A stretch of DNA of 64,000 nucleotides from Shewanella marisflavi. Lineage in GTDB: Bacteria > Pseudomonadota > Gammaproteobacteria > Enterobacterales > Shewanellaceae. The position numbers and the translations under genes are program-made. Shown piece after piece: positions 1 through 9,145 of this stretch. The stretch covers positions 39,273 through 103,272 of the forward strand of contig NZ_JAKIKX010000011.1 in NCBI RefSeq assembly GCF_023283925.1, written 5' to 3'. The notes beneath the pieces are model-generated. The model saw nothing but the letters and a program-made list of their open reading frames with translations. It was not told the origin of the DNA and did not search any database. The stretch's first letter is position 1. Each line of letters starts with the position of its first letter.

Positions 1-457
1 AGCCTGCGGCCTTGGCGGCATCGATCCCCTGTATCACCCGCTCCAGGTTGCCGTTGCGGGTCAATTGGGTAAAGAGTTCAGGTTTCAGGGTATCCAAGCT
101 GATGTTAAGTCGACTCAGCCCCGCCTCACGCATCTTGCCGGCAAATTTGCTCAGGCGTGAACCATTGGTGGTCATGGACAACTCTTTCAGGCCGGGCAGT
201 TGTCCCAGCAGTTTCACCAGTTGATCGCAGTCGGTGCGCACTAAAGGTTCACCACCGGTGAGGCGGATCTTCTTTACACCGAGTTCGGTAAAGGCCTGGC
301 CTATCCAGGCCAGTTCTTCCAGGCTAAGCACCTGCTCTCTGTCGAGAAAACAGGGATCTTCACTCATACAGTAGACGCAGCGAAAATCGCATCTGTCGGT
401 TACCGAGAGGCGGAGATATTCCACCGTGCGGCCAAAGGTATCGACTATCAAACTCAT
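1..457 (-). CDS. moaA: GTP 3',8-cyclase MoaA, N-terminal part (cut by window edge)
   Basis: Reading the minus strand from the ATG at 457 gives a radical-SAM protein with the CxxxCxxC cluster motif (CDFRCVYC) near residue 24, followed by the LTGGEP motif and MTTNG. This is the pattern of MoaA, which converts GTP to the cyclic intermediate of molybdopterin synthesis. About 152 codons are visible; the 3' part lies left of the window. The MobB-MoeA fusion and mobA upstream on the same strand place it in a molybdenum-cofactor cluster. Identification is from motifs and context and is secure. Confidence 0.93.
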   Translation of the reverse strand, partial: MSLIVDTFGRTVEYLRLSVTDRCDFRCVYCMSEDPCFLDREQVLSLEELAWIGQAFTELGVKKIRLTGGEPLVRTDCDQLVKLLGQLPGLKELSMTTNGSRLSKFAGKMREAGLSRLNISLDTLKPELFTQLTRNGNLERVIQGIDAAKAAG

Positions 458-518
458 ACAGAATCACCTACTGCGGCGGACAAGATGGGCTCGTCCGCCT
501 GGCTAATGCTATTGTCCA

Positions 519-2318
519 CTATAAAAGATCGGCAAAGGGTTGAATGTAAACGGTATCGCCTGGGTTGAGCTGCTCATCTTTCTCGGCGATCACGATAAGG
601 CAATTGCCTTTAACCATTGAGCTCAACATGCCCGAGCCCTGGGCGCCTGTGCTGGTGACATGCAGGCGACCGTCGCTGCCAAGGTGGTAGACGCCGCGGG
701 TAAACTCGGTGCGGCCAGTGCGACTACGCAGCGTGCAGTCGGCCACAGCCGGCACTAATGTTGGCGCCCACTCCAGCTCACCTGCTAATTTACGCAGGGC
801 CGGTTGAACAAACTGCATGAAGGAAACCATCACGGCAACAGGGTTACCTGGTAGGCCGAAGAAGAGGCTGTCGCCAATCTGACCGAAGGCTAATGGTCGG
901 CCCGGACGCATGTTGATGCGCCAGAAGTTGATCTGACCTACCTGTGCCAATGCCAGCTTGATAAAGTCGGCATCACCGACAGAGACACCGCCGGAGCTTA
1001 TCACTACATCGGCCTGCTGCGCCGCCCCTTGTAGCGCCGTGACCAAGGCATCTTGGTTATCTTCTATGATGCCAAGATCGATCACCTCACAACCTAGCTG
1101 TTTCACCATGGATTTGATGGTGAAGCGGTTGGAGTCGTAGATACAGTTGGGCTTCAAAGGCTCACCCGGTTGGCATACCTCGTCACCGGTCGAGAAGACC
1201 GCGACCTTAGGACGGCGATAGACGGGGAGGTGGCCAAAGCCCAAGGAGGCTAACATGCCCTGATGGGCGGCCTTGAGTCTGTGACCGGCGGCAAGGGCCG
1301 TATGGTCCTTGGCAATATCTTCACCGGCCTGGCGTACGTGTTGCCCCAGGCTGATATTGCCTTGGAAGCTCACGCTGTTGCCGCTGTCTTCGGCCATCTC
1401 TTTCATCTGCACGGTATCGGCGCCGTCAGGCATGGGGGCGCCTGTCATGATACGTACCGCTTCACCAGGCTTAAGCGTACCTTGATAGCTATGACCGGCC
1501 TTCACGTCACCCACCAGTTGGTAGCTGTCTAACATAGGCTCTGAGTAGGCAAATGCAAAACCATCCATCGCCGAATTGGTGTGTTGGGGGACATCGACAG
1601 GGGAGATGGCATCTTCTGCCAATACCCTGTCTGTGCTGTCGTCGATTGCCACCTCTTCTGTGGTCGAGACAGGTGTGACATAGGAGAGGATCTTATCTAT
1701 CCCTTGTCTGACCGACAGCGTCTTGCTGGTATCCAATTCACAGCCGCATTCGGGGGCTAGGGGGAGTGTTGGCTTGCAAGGTTGCCAGTTGTTGGCATAT
1801 TCGATGACGAAGTCGGCAATTTGGCCCACGTCGTTGATATCCAAGCGTCTGAGGTCTGTAGGCAGCTGGGTATCATCACAGCAGGCGATGGCCTGTATGT
1901 TGTCGTCATGGGTATGGATAAAAGGCTTGCCATGGGCGGCGCGGTGTAGCTCTATCTTGGGCAGCGCCAGTTTTTTGAAGCCCTCAACCAGAACGATATC
2001 GACCTTGTCGGCTTCAATTTGTGCCAGCAGGTGGGGTAATTTGGGAGCGTCTTCTACCAAATCTTCTGTCATTAAGGCCCAACGCACATGGGAAGCGACC
2101 AGCATCTGGCGAGCCCCCGCCTTGCGCATTTCAAAGCTGTCTTTACCCGGTATATCCACATCAAAGTTGTGATGAGCATGTTTGATAACGGCTAAACGTA
2201 GACCACGACGATTGAGCTCGGGGATCAGTTTTTTCAGTAGTGTCGTTTTGCCTGTGCCGCTGTAGGCACAAAATCCAAGGACAGGGATCGGCAGTGGATT
2301 GTTAAACGGTACGCTCAT
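519..2318 (-). CDS. moeA: MobB-MoeA fusion, molybdopterin guanine dinucleotide adapter / molybdenum insertase
   Basis: A 599-residue protein made of two fused cofactor enzymes. Residues 1 to about 170 are MobB-like, with a P-loop at residues 15-26 (GFCAYSGTGKTT). From about residue 195 the sequence is MoeA, with FSTGDEV and SSGGVSVGDADF motifs of the molybdenum insertase. MoeA inserts molybdate into adenylylated molybdopterin; MobB binds GTP and assists MobA in making the guanine dinucleotide form. In E. coli these are separate genes. The start at 2318 was chosen because AGAGGTG lies just upstream; an upstream in-frame start at 2342 would overlap mobA. The gap to mobA is 13 bases, so the genes are likely one transcript. 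Confidence 0.92.
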   Translation of the reverse strand: MSVPFNNPLPIPVLGFCAYSGTGKTTLLKKLIPELNRRGLRLAVIKHAHHNFDVDIPGKDSFEMRKAGARQMLVASHVRWALMTEDLVEDAPKLPHLLAQIEADKVDIVLVEGFKKLALPKIELHRAAHGKPFIHTHDDNIQAIACCDDTQLPTDLRRLDINDVGQIADFVIEYANNWQPCKPTLPLAPECGCELDTSKTLSVRQGIDKILSYVTPVSTTEEVAIDDSTDRVLAEDAISPVDVPQHTNSAMDGFAFAYSEPMLDSYQLVGDVKAGHSYQGTLKPGEAVRIMTGAPMPDGADTVQMKEMAEDSGNSVSFQGNISLGQHVRQAGEDIAKDHTALAAGHRLKAAHQGMLASLGFGHLPVYRRPKVAVFSTGDEVCQPGEPLKPNCIYDSNRFTIKSMVKQLGCEVIDLGIIEDNQDALVTALQGAAQQADVVISSGGVSVGDADFIKLALAQVGQINFWRINMRPGRPLAFGQIGDSLFFGLPGNPVAVMVSFMQFVQPALRKLAGELEWAPTLVPAVADCTLRSRTGRTEFTRGVYHLGSDGRLHVTSTGAQGSGMLSSMVKGNCLIVIAEKDEQLNPGDTVYIQPFADLL

Positions 2319-2331
2319 GTACACCTCTGTT

Positions 2332-2922
2332 TTAGTGGGCAATTGCCTCAGATAATTGTTGTTTTTGTTCTGGCGTGTTGACGTTCACGAAGGCATTAGG
2401 CTGATCGGAAAAGTCACACACAACGCAATGGTGTTTGGCATACCAGAAATCGATCTTACGCTCGCCGGCGTCTAAGAAGGCTTTCATCGACTCTCGTAGT
2501 GCAGGTTTCATCAGTAACACCACAGGTTGTTCCCGCTTACCATCGCTGGCCACGGCCATCTCGGCCCCTTCGGCCTGAATCGCACTTAGCATGCGCTGAA
2601 CCAGGTCGGTCGGTAGCAAAGGACAGTCACAAGGCACTACCATCAGATAGTCGGCCTGGGTTTGTCCGAGGGCGGTGATCATGCCTGCTAATGGTCCCAG
2701 ATAACCCGAGTCTTCATCGCTTAATACCGGATAGCCAAACTCAGCATAACGGCTTTGGTTGCGATTTGCGTTGATCAGGATCTGCTTAACTTGCGGTTTT
2801 ATCCTGTCGATAGCATGTTGAATCATAGGCCGATCGTTTAACTCGACCAGTCCTTTATCGTTGCCGCCCATGCGTCTGGCCATTCCGCCGGCAAGGATCA
2901 CGGCATCAATTTGCGGTGACAT
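2332..2922 (-). CDS. mobA: Molybdenum cofactor guanylyltransferase MobA
   Basis: A 196-residue nucleotidyltransferase with the N-terminal LAGGMARRMGG nucleotide-binding loop (residues 10-20), the following DKGL lysine, and the PCDCPLL metal-binding segment in the middle. MobA transfers GMP from GTP onto molybdopterin to form the guanine dinucleotide cofactor of the DMSO reductase family, enzymes that are abundant in anaerobically respiring bacteria. Length matches E. coli MobA (194 residues). It overlaps the upstream ABC ATPase gene by 17 bases and precedes the MobB-MoeA fusion, so it is probably translationally coupled within a Mo/W uptake and cofactor operon. Confidence 0.93.
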   Translation of the reverse strand: MSPQIDAVILAGGMARRMGGNDKGLVELNDRPMIQHAIDRIKPQVKQILINANRNQSRYAEFGYPVLSDEDSGYLGPLAGMITALGQTQADYLMVVPCDCPLLPTDLVQRMLSAIQAEGAEMAVASDGKREQPVVLLMKPALRESMKAFLDAGERKIDFWYAKHHCVVCDFSDQPNAFVNVNTPEQKQQLSEAIAH

Positions 2923-3622
2923 ATCTCAGCTCCTGCTGTGATGGGATGATGGTAAGCTCATCGAGTGTCGAGGGGCTTACCTGAATAGATTGTGCCTGGA
3001 TTTGCCAGGTTTGCTCACAAAGGCTGGTCAGAGAACAAGTTTGGTGACTGCTGATCAGCATGCCTGTGCCCTGCTGTTTCAGGTGACTAATCATGGTCAG
3101 TACCAGTTGCTGAGACAGTTTATCCATGTTGGAGGTGGGCTCATCTAACATCAGCAGTTGTGGGCGCATGATCCAGGCGCGGGCGATGGCCAAACGTTGG
3201 CGCTCACCACCCGAAAGGCTAGCGGCTCTCTGGTTGAGCAAGTCACCGAGTTGCGCCATGTCGATTGCGGTTTGGGTTCGCGAGGTGATCTCCTGCTTTG
3301 TCAGGTCGCACAGGGGCTGTACATAGTTGAGGTTGTAAGCCACAGTTCCATCAAATAGATAAGGATGCTGATGCAGGTAAACGGCTTTTCCGAGCAAAGG
3401 GTTACGGCGCCACCAAGGAGTGGGGGTAAAGCCCTCGGTGTAAATCTTTCCATGACTGGGGGCCTGCAGCCCTGCCAGCATCTTCATCAGAGTGGTCTTG
3501 CCGCTGCCGTTGTCACCCTGCAGGTGTATGGTTTGGTGCTGGGAAAGGCTGAGGCGTTCGAAGCGATACAATAAGCGGTTGCCGAAGCGCATCTCTATGT
3601 TATTAGCAATGATCTTGACCAT
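2906..3622 (-). CDS. tupC: Tungstate/molybdate ABC transporter ATPase
   Basis: A 238-residue ABC ATPase with Walker A (GDNGSGKTT, residues 36-44), signature LSGGERQRLAIARA and Walker B LLMLDEPTSNMD. It sits between a permease gene (3 bases upstream) and mobA (17-base overlap) on the same strand. The adjacent binding protein is of the TupA type, so this is most likely the energising subunit of a tungstate or molybdate importer. It lacks a long C-terminal MOP-type regulatory domain, as expected for TupC rather than ModC. The oxyanion actually carried cannot be told from sequence. Confidence 0.87.
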   Translation of the reverse strand: MVKIIANNIEMRFGNRLLYRFERLSLSQHQTIHLQGDNGSGKTTLMKMLAGLQAPSHGKIYTEGFTPTPWWRRNPLLGKAVYLHQHPYLFDGTVAYNLNYVQPLCDLTKQEITSRTQTAIDMAQLGDLLNQRAASLSGGERQRLAIARAWIMRPQLLMLDEPTSNMDKLSQQLVLTMISHLKQQGTGMLISSHQTCSLTSLCEQTWQIQAQSIQVSPSTLDELTIIPSQQELRYVTAN

Positions 3623-3624
3623 GA

Positions 3625-4332
3625 CTATAAGCTCCTCGGTTCGGCTCGGCCTCTGAGGGTGCCTAAGGTGAAATTGAGCACCAGTGACAGAATAAGCAGC
3701 ACGAGTCCCAGGGCGATCGCTTGGGCGAAGTCGCCTTTACTGGTTTCCAGGGCGATAGCGGTAGGAATATTACGGGTCACATCGGCGATGTTTCCGCCCA
3801 CCATCATAGAGCAGCCCACTTCGGTCAGAATACGGCTAAACGCAGCGACTATCGCCATCAACAGTGGCACCTTAAGTTCCCGGCAAACCAGCCAGACAGA
3901 ACGTAGCCAGGAAGCGCCTAAGGTTCGAGAGGTTTCCCAGGCGCGTTTGTCGACACTGGTAAAGGCAGCCTGACTCATGGCGATTAATACGGGTGCACAG
4001 ATCATCATCTGACCCAGTATCATGCCTTTCTGAGTAAATAGCCACTTTAGGTCTCCCAGCGGACCCATGCGGGTCAACATCAGATAGACCAATAGTCCGA
4101 TCACTACGGTGGGGATAGATTGGATGGTCTGTATCAGGTTCGTGGCAAACCAGCGCCCTGGAAAACGCGCAAACGCCAGTACAAATCCCAGTACCAACGA
4201 TGGGATTAGGGTGATTGCCAGCGCCGCAAAAGACACGGTAAAAGAGACGCTGACAATAGACCAAACATCGGGGTCTAATGAAAACAGCAGGCTCAACGCC
4301 TGCTGCAATAGGGCTAACCAGCCTTCACTCAT
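3625..4332 (-). CDS. tupB: Tungstate/molybdate ABC transporter permease
   Basis: A 235-residue integral membrane protein with about five to six hydrophobic segments and the EAA-like loop region of binding-protein-dependent permeases (around RTLGASWLRSVWLV). It overlaps the binding-protein gene tupA by 4 bases upstream and is followed after 2 bases by the ATPase gene, which is typical of an ABC importer operon. It forms the inner-membrane channel. TupB identity rests on the TupA-type binding protein next door. Confidence 0.87.
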   Translation of the reverse strand: MSEGWLALLQQALSLLFSLDPDVWSIVSVSFTVSFAALAITLIPSLVLGFVLAFARFPGRWFATNLIQTIQSIPTVVIGLLVYLMLTRMGPLGDLKWLFTQKGMILGQMMICAPVLIAMSQAAFTSVDKRAWETSRTLGASWLRSVWLVCRELKVPLLMAIVAAFSRILTEVGCSMMVGGNIADVTRNIPTAIALETSKGDFAQAIALGLVLLILSLVLNFTLGTLRGRAEPRSL

Positions 4333-5141
4333 TCGCTATATGTTGCCTTAAATAGTTGCTCACCTTGTACGGTGTAGCTGTTAATCATGCCTTGTGCTTC
4401 ATTGCTAATCAGCCAGTCACTCAGGGCCTTAGCACCTTTGTGGTTAAGGTCTGGGTATTTTTCTGGGTTGATTAGCATGATTTGATAGGGGTTGGCCAAT
4501 GCCTTACCGCCATCATAGTCGACCGCCAGATCCATTTTGGCTTTGTAAGCGACAAAGGTACCACGATCTGAGAGGGTATAGGCCTGCAGCTCGTTCGCCA
4601 TCAGCAAGGTTTTACCCATGCCCTGGCCCACTGAACGATAGCCTTTAAAGTTAGGTTCTACCTTGGCACCTTTCCAGATGATCAACTCTTTCATATTGGT
4701 ACCAGAGTTGTCACCGCGAGAGATGAAGCCTACGCCAGAATCGGCTATTTTAGCAAAGGCCTCTTCGGCTGTCTTACTGCCACGGATCTTAGCTGGGTCA
4801 TTTTTCGGGCCCAAGATCACAAAATCGTTTTCCATGATGCCACGTGGCAAGATGCCATAGCCTTCGTTAACGAATTTGGCTTCTGCAGCGGGTGCGTGGG
4901 TCATAACCACGTCCACATCGCCTTGACGAGCGAGTTTGAGCGCCTTGCCGGTACCTGTGGCAATCACCTGAACCTTATAGCCTGACTCTTGTTCAAACTT
5001 AGGCAATAGGTGTTTCAGCAGCCCTGAGTTTTCAGTGCTGGTGGTCGTGGCGAGTTTAATCACCTCTTCACCATGGGCTGGGGTCAGGACTAAGGCGCTA
5101 GCGACAACCGCTAGGCTCAATATGGATTTTAGCTTTAACAT
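4329..5141 (-). CDS. tupA: Tungstate/molybdate-binding periplasmic protein
   Basis: A 270-residue secreted binding protein with a signal peptide (about residues 1-24, ending AHG) and, right after it, the ligand-loop motif ATTTSTENSGLL that is characteristic of TupA-type tungstate-binding proteins. Internal GTGKAL and RGDNSGT segments also fit the oxyanion-binding family. It is the first gene of the tupABC-mobA-mobB/moeA cluster. TupA proteins prefer tungstate over molybdate; the link to molybdopterin genes suggests delivery to molybdo- or tungsto-enzymes. The 280-base upstream region is shared with the divergent response-regulator gene. Confidence 0.88.
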   Translation of the reverse strand: MLKLKSILSLAVVASALVLTPAHGEEVIKLATTTSTENSGLLKHLLPKFEQESGYKVQVIATGTGKALKLARQGDVDVVMTHAPAAEAKFVNEGYGILPRGIMENDFVILGPKNDPAKIRGSKTAEEAFAKIADSGVGFISRGDNSGTNMKELIIWKGAKVEPNFKGYRSVGQGMGKTLLMANELQAYTLSDRGTFVAYKAKMDLAVDYDGGKALANPYQIMLINPEKYPDLNHKGAKALSDWLISNEAQGMINSYTVQGEQLFKATYSE

Positions 5142-5230
5142 TTTTACTCCTTGGCATGTGCTAGAACACGCGGCCTTGCCGAAACCACGCTCGTTATGAG
5201 TTATTCACGCCCCTCCATTCAGCAAGAAGG

Positions 5231-5245
5231 GTGCCAGCTTGGCAC
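5231..5245. promoter_or_regulatory. Perfect 15-bp palindrome between tupA and the divergent response regulator
   Basis: GTGCCA-GCT-TGGCAC reads the same on both strands and sits in the divergent intergenic region, about 90 bases from the tupA start. It could be an operator for the neighbouring NtrC-like regulator or for another dimeric regulator, or simply a short hairpin. It does not match the known ModE operator pattern. Function is unproven. Confidence 0.35.
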
Positions 5246-5421
5246 TTGGTAAAAAAAGCTCACAAGTTGCTACTAAAGTGTGAAGCAGATCGCAAGCTCA
5301 ATAAATTGTCGGCAGACATTATGTCCCAGGGCGTGATTCTACTGGTTCAGGGTGACCAATTAGCCGATGTTTGATGCTAGAATCTGTTCAATGTGAGTCA
5401 AAATGTCCTAAAGAAGACAAT

Positions 5422-6804
5422 ATGAGCCAAGCTAATAAAGAGATGAAGCCCCTACCTTCCGCTGTATCTGTGCTGATCGTTGACGATGAGCCCGGCATGC
5501 GTAGTTTTCTTAAGAAGGCGCTATCGAAGAAGTTTGCCTTGGTGGAAACGGCGGGAAGTGTCGAAGATGCAGAGCAGCTCAGGAGTCGTTGTCACTTCGA
5601 TCTGCTGATTGTGGATATTCGCCTGCCAGGTCGTTCGGGTATCGAATGGGATGAGGCCCTCAGCGATCAGGAACGGCGCTCTGACATCATCTTTATGACA
5701 GGCTATGCCGATATGGACGTGGCGATTAAGGCCCTGCGTGCCGGCGCTTCTGACTTTATCATGAAACCATTCCACCTTGAGCAGATGATGAAGGCGGTCG
5801 ATCGCTGTATCGAACGCCGTCTGCTTAAACGTGAAAACCTGATGCTTCGCCGCGAAGTCTCCATTGGCCAGTCTTCCACCATTATTGGTAGCAGTGATGC
5901 CATGATGGAGGTCAAGCATGTGATTGAACGGGTGGCACCCACTAATGCGGTGATCCTGATTGAAGGCGAATCGGGCACCGGCAAGGAGCTGGTGGCTAGG
6001 CAGTTACACCTGTTAAGTGGTCGCCAAGGGCCTTTCGTGCCGGTTAACTGTGGTGCTATCGCCCCCGAATTGCTGGAGAGCGAACTTTTCGGCCATGCGG
6101 CGGGTTCCTTTACCGGCGCCAAGGGTAACCGGGAGGGTCTGTTTAGTTTTGCCTCTGGCGGTACCATCTTCCTCGATGAAATTGGCGAGATGCCGCTGAA
6201 GATGCAGACGGCCCTGCTCAGGGTGCTCGAACAGCGCACTATACGCCCTGTGGGCAGCGAGAAAGAGATCAATATTGATGTCCGAGTGCTGGCGGCCACC
6301 AACCGCAAGCTGGCGGACGAAGTCGAGGAGGGCAACTTCCGTCGGGATCTCTTCTATCGACTCAATGTGTTGGATATAGTGATCCCACCACTGCGTGAAC
6401 GCCCCGAAGATGTGGTGGAGCTGACCCATCACTTTACCCGCCTGCTCGCTGCAGAGCTTGGCGTCAAAGAGGTAGTGTGGAGCCATGAAGATATGCTCAA
6501 GCTGCAACAGCATGAGTGGCCGGGTAATATTCGCGAACTGCGCAACATGATTGAGCGCTGTATCTTGTTGGGTAAACCCCCGGCAGAATATTGGAAACAG
6601 CAGCCCAAGGCCGAGGTGGCTGGCGAGTTGGGTTATCCCCTCGATTGGTCCCTCAAAGAGGTGGAAAAACACCATGTGACCTCAGTGGTGGATCTGCACC
6701 AAGGCAATAAGTCTGCCGCCGCGCGTGATCTGGGTGTCTCTCGCAAGACGCTAGATCGCAAATATAAAGAATGGTTTGATCTCAACCATCACGAGGAAGA
6801 ATAA
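5422..6804 (+). CDS. Sigma-54-dependent NtrC-family response regulator
   Basis: A 460-residue, three-domain activator. The receiver domain has acidic residues D21/D22, phospho-acceptor D65, T93 and K115. The AAA+ domain has Walker A GESGTGKE (about 182-189) and the sigma-54 contact loop written GSFTGA (228-233) instead of the usual GAFTGA. The C-terminal Fis-type helix-turn-helix contains NKSAAARDLGVSRKTL. It is followed after 2 bases by its cognate sensor kinase, giving a DctD/DctB-like pair. The start at 5422 was preferred to an in-frame ATG at 5371 because it gives the usual short leader before the receiver. Target genes are unknown; tupA is divergent and nearby. Confidence 0.9.
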   Translation: MSQANKEMKPLPSAVSVLIVDDEPGMRSFLKKALSKKFALVETAGSVEDAEQLRSRCHFDLLIVDIRLPGRSGIEWDEALSDQERRSDIIFMTGYADMDVAIKALRAGASDFIMKPFHLEQMMKAVDRCIERRLLKRENLMLRREVSIGQSSTIIGSSDAMMEVKHVIERVAPTNAVILIEGESGTGKELVARQLHLLSGRQGPFVPVNCGAIAPELLESELFGHAAGSFTGAKGNREGLFSFASGGTIFLDEIGEMPLKMQTALLRVLEQRTIRPVGSEKEINIDVRVLAATNRKLADEVEEGNFRRDLFYRLNVLDIVIPPLRERPEDVVELTHHFTRLLAAELGVKEVVWSHEDMLKLQQHEWPGNIRELRNMIERCILLGKPPAEYWKQQPKAEVAGELGYPLDWSLKEVEKHHVTSVVDLHQGNKSAAARDLGVSRKTLDRKYKEWFDLNHHEEE

Positions 6805-6806
6805 CC

Positions 6807-8948
6807 GTGTCTTTTTTCTCGCGTATATTTGGTGTTAACTGGCAACAGCTGCAAGCTAAGGTGCGTTATCGTATCTTGATACTGACTCTGCTTCCTATTC
6901 TATTGACCTTGGTCAGCCTGGTATTTATTACCATCTACTGGAACATCAGCTACACAGGTAAGCAGCTGTTTATGAAGGTGAAGGCTGACCTGACTGTGGC
7001 CAGCAATACGCTTATCTCAGTGCAGGATAAGCAGGAAAATCAACTGGAACTGGTGCGGGCGTCCTGGGAGTTTCAAAACGATTTTCGCAGTATAGATACA
7101 GACAGCAAAGCGGCTAGGGCCAAACTCGCGGCGTTGCTTAAACAGAAACAGGTTGAACTGGATCTGGATTTTCTGCGTCTTATCAGTGTGTCGGAAGCGG
7201 CTCAGGACCCAGATCTCAGGGTCATGCTACCTAAACTCAAAGATAACCAGCCATACTCCGGCCTCATGGTGCTCCAGCCACAACGTCTTGCCCGATTGGC
7301 GCCAGGCTTAGATCAGGAAGCGGTGATCACCTTAGTGGATACGCCCAGATCGCAAAAGCCCAGTAAGGATGTGGAGAAACGCGGCATGTTGAGCCGTAGC
7401 CTACTGCCCATTTTCGGCGCCGACGGTAGCGTCGGTTGGTACCTAGATGGCGGGATCTTATTAAATCGCGATATTCGCATTGTCGACCATATTCGTGATC
7501 TCGTGTATGACAAGGGCACCCTGCCGGAGCGTTCCATTGGTACTGTGACCATCTTCCTCGACAATACCCGCATCAGTACCAATGTGCCGTTGAATTTCTT
7601 TCCCCAAGATAGTGAGAAACGTGGCCGCGCCTTAGGTAGTTTGGTGTCGGAGGAAGTTAGACAAAAGGTACTGGTTCAGGGGCAGCTCTGGGTCGATCGC
7701 GCCTTCGTCTATAACGACTGGTTTATTTCGGCCTATGCGCCACTTAGAGATATTCGTGGTGAACGTATTGGCATGATCTATACAGGTTTTTCTGAGTCGC
7801 CCTTTATTCACAACTATCTGCTGAACATCATAGAGCTGGGCACCATTCTTATGTTGGTGCTGTTGGTCTCTGGCTTGTTGGTCTATCGCGGCGCCTACAG
7901 CTTGCTACAACCTATTGAGCGTATTCACCATGTGGTGAAGGCGGTACAGTCGGGTCGTAACCTGCGTATCGGCTCACTGGGACTTGAGCGCGACAACGAG
8001 CTGGCCAATTTGGCCGAGCAGTTCGACCGCATGCTGGATCTCTTGCAGCGCCGTAACTCGCAGATCCAGGCAGCGGCCGAGCAGCTGGAAGTTAAGGTTG
8101 AGGAGCGTACCCGCAGCCTGCAGGAGAAAACGGAGGAGCTACAGCGCAACGTTGCCCTGCTGAACGAAACCCGGCAACAGCTGGTGACCAACGAGAAACT
8201 GACTGCACTGGGTGAGTTAACGGCGGGCATCGCCCATGAGATCAACAACCCGACAGCGGTGATCTTGGGGAACATGGAGCTGCTCAAGTTTGAGTTAGGG
8301 GATAAGGCTGAGGATGTCGAGGAAGAGATAGATATCGTTATCGAGCAGGTAGGGCGTATCAGCACCATTATCCGTAGCCTGTTGCAATACAGTCGTCCCG
8401 GCGAGTTTAATGCGCCGCTGGAGATGCATCAGCTGACACCTATTGTCGAGGAGATGGCGATTCTAGTGCGCCATTCCATCCGAAAGCAGGAGGTTGTACT
8501 GATCCAAGATCTCAATGCCAGCTATCCTATCGAGGTCAATCGGCCGCAGTTATTGCAGGTATTGATTAATCTGGTGGTCAACGCTGCCCATGCCATGGAT
8601 GGGCAGGGGCGTATCTGGATCCGTACCTATGACTGGGTGCAAGGTGGTGAGCCCATTGGGGTGAAAATAGAGGTGGAAGATGAAGGTAAAGGGATCCCCG
8701 AGGAGCAGCTGGGGCGCATCTTCGATCCTTTCTATACCACACGTAAAGACGGCACGGGTTTGGGGCTGTCTTTAAGCTACGGCATTATCAAACGGATTGG
8801 TGGCACCATAGAGGTGAGTTCGACCGTGGGTAAGGGCACTCTGTTTACCATAGGCTTGCATCACAAGGCGATAGATGATCAATTTAACCCGCCCTATGAA
8901 GGCCTGCATTTCTCGAGTGGAATAGATAAGAAGGCACGCGAGGCTTAA
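6807..8948 (+). CDS. Membrane sensor histidine kinase, partner of the upstream response regulator
   Basis: A 713-residue kinase beginning with GTG; GAGGAAG at the end of the preceding gene serves as ribosome-binding site. Visible parts in order are a first membrane segment (about residues 28-50), a large periplasmic sensing region, a second membrane segment (about 340-365), a HAMP linker, a coiled coil (about 415-455), a HisKA domain with GIAHEINNP around the phospho-histidine, and an HATPase domain with NAAHAMDG, DEGKGI and GTGLGLSLS. The layout resembles DctB and related double-Cache kinases that sense small organic acids. The ligand cannot be deduced. It is very probably co-transcribed with the response regulator. 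Confidence 0.9.
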   Translation: MSFFSRIFGVNWQQLQAKVRYRILILTLLPILLTLVSLVFITIYWNISYTGKQLFMKVKADLTVASNTLISVQDKQENQLELVRASWEFQNDFRSIDTDSKAARAKLAALLKQKQVELDLDFLRLISVSEAAQDPDLRVMLPKLKDNQPYSGLMVLQPQRLARLAPGLDQEAVITLVDTPRSQKPSKDVEKRGMLSRSLLPIFGADGSVGWYLDGGILLNRDIRIVDHIRDLVYDKGTLPERSIGTVTIFLDNTRISTNVPLNFFPQDSEKRGRALGSLVSEEVRQKVLVQGQLWVDRAFVYNDWFISAYAPLRDIRGERIGMIYTGFSESPFIHNYLLNIIELGTILMLVLLVSGLLVYRGAYSLLQPIERIHHVVKAVQSGRNLRIGSLGLERDNELANLAEQFDRMLDLLQRRNSQIQAAAEQLEVKVEERTRSLQEKTEELQRNVALLNETRQQLVTNEKLTALGELTAGIAHEINNPTAVILGNMELLKFELGDKAEDVEEEIDIVIEQVGRISTIIRSLLQYSRPGEFNAPLEMHQLTPIVEEMAILVRHSIRKQEVVLIQDLNASYPIEVNRPQLLQVLINLVVNAAHAMDGQGRIWIRTYDWVQGGEPIGVKIEVEDEGKGIPEEQLGRIFDPFYTTRKDGTGLGLSLSYGIIKRIGGTIEVSSTVGKGTLFTIGLHHKAIDDQFNPPYEGLHFSSGIDKKAREA

Positions 8949-8956
8949 AGGCTGGC

Positions 8957-8987
8957 AAAAAAAGAGCCGGAATAGTGATATTCCGGC
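8957..8987 (-). terminator. Hairpin terminator between convergent genes
   Basis: GCCGGAATA and TATTCCGGC form a perfect 9-bp stem with a GTGA loop (8966-8987). An A-run at 8957-8963 becomes a U-run after the stem on the minus strand, so it best terminates the leftward GNAT gene. The stem alone may also help end the rightward kinase transcript. Confidence 0.75.
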
Positions 8988-9145
8988 CACAAAGAGTGTG
9001 TGAGCAATGTTGTGCTTGCGAACTCATCATAGAAAGCAGAGATGAAGTGCTTAATACAGACTGAGCTTTGGAACGCATCTAAATAGTAATAATTATCATT
9101 TAGGTTTGCAAGCTTTTCCTATGTAAAGATTGAAAACAACCTGCT

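Noticed and set aside
6013..6675. Long minus-strand frame opposite the response regulator
   Set aside because: It is a reverse-frame shadow of the AAA+ domain with no motif of its own.
9079..9101. Fur-box-like AATAATTATCATT
   Set aside because: It lies downstream of two convergent genes, far from any start codon, so regulation is not supported.
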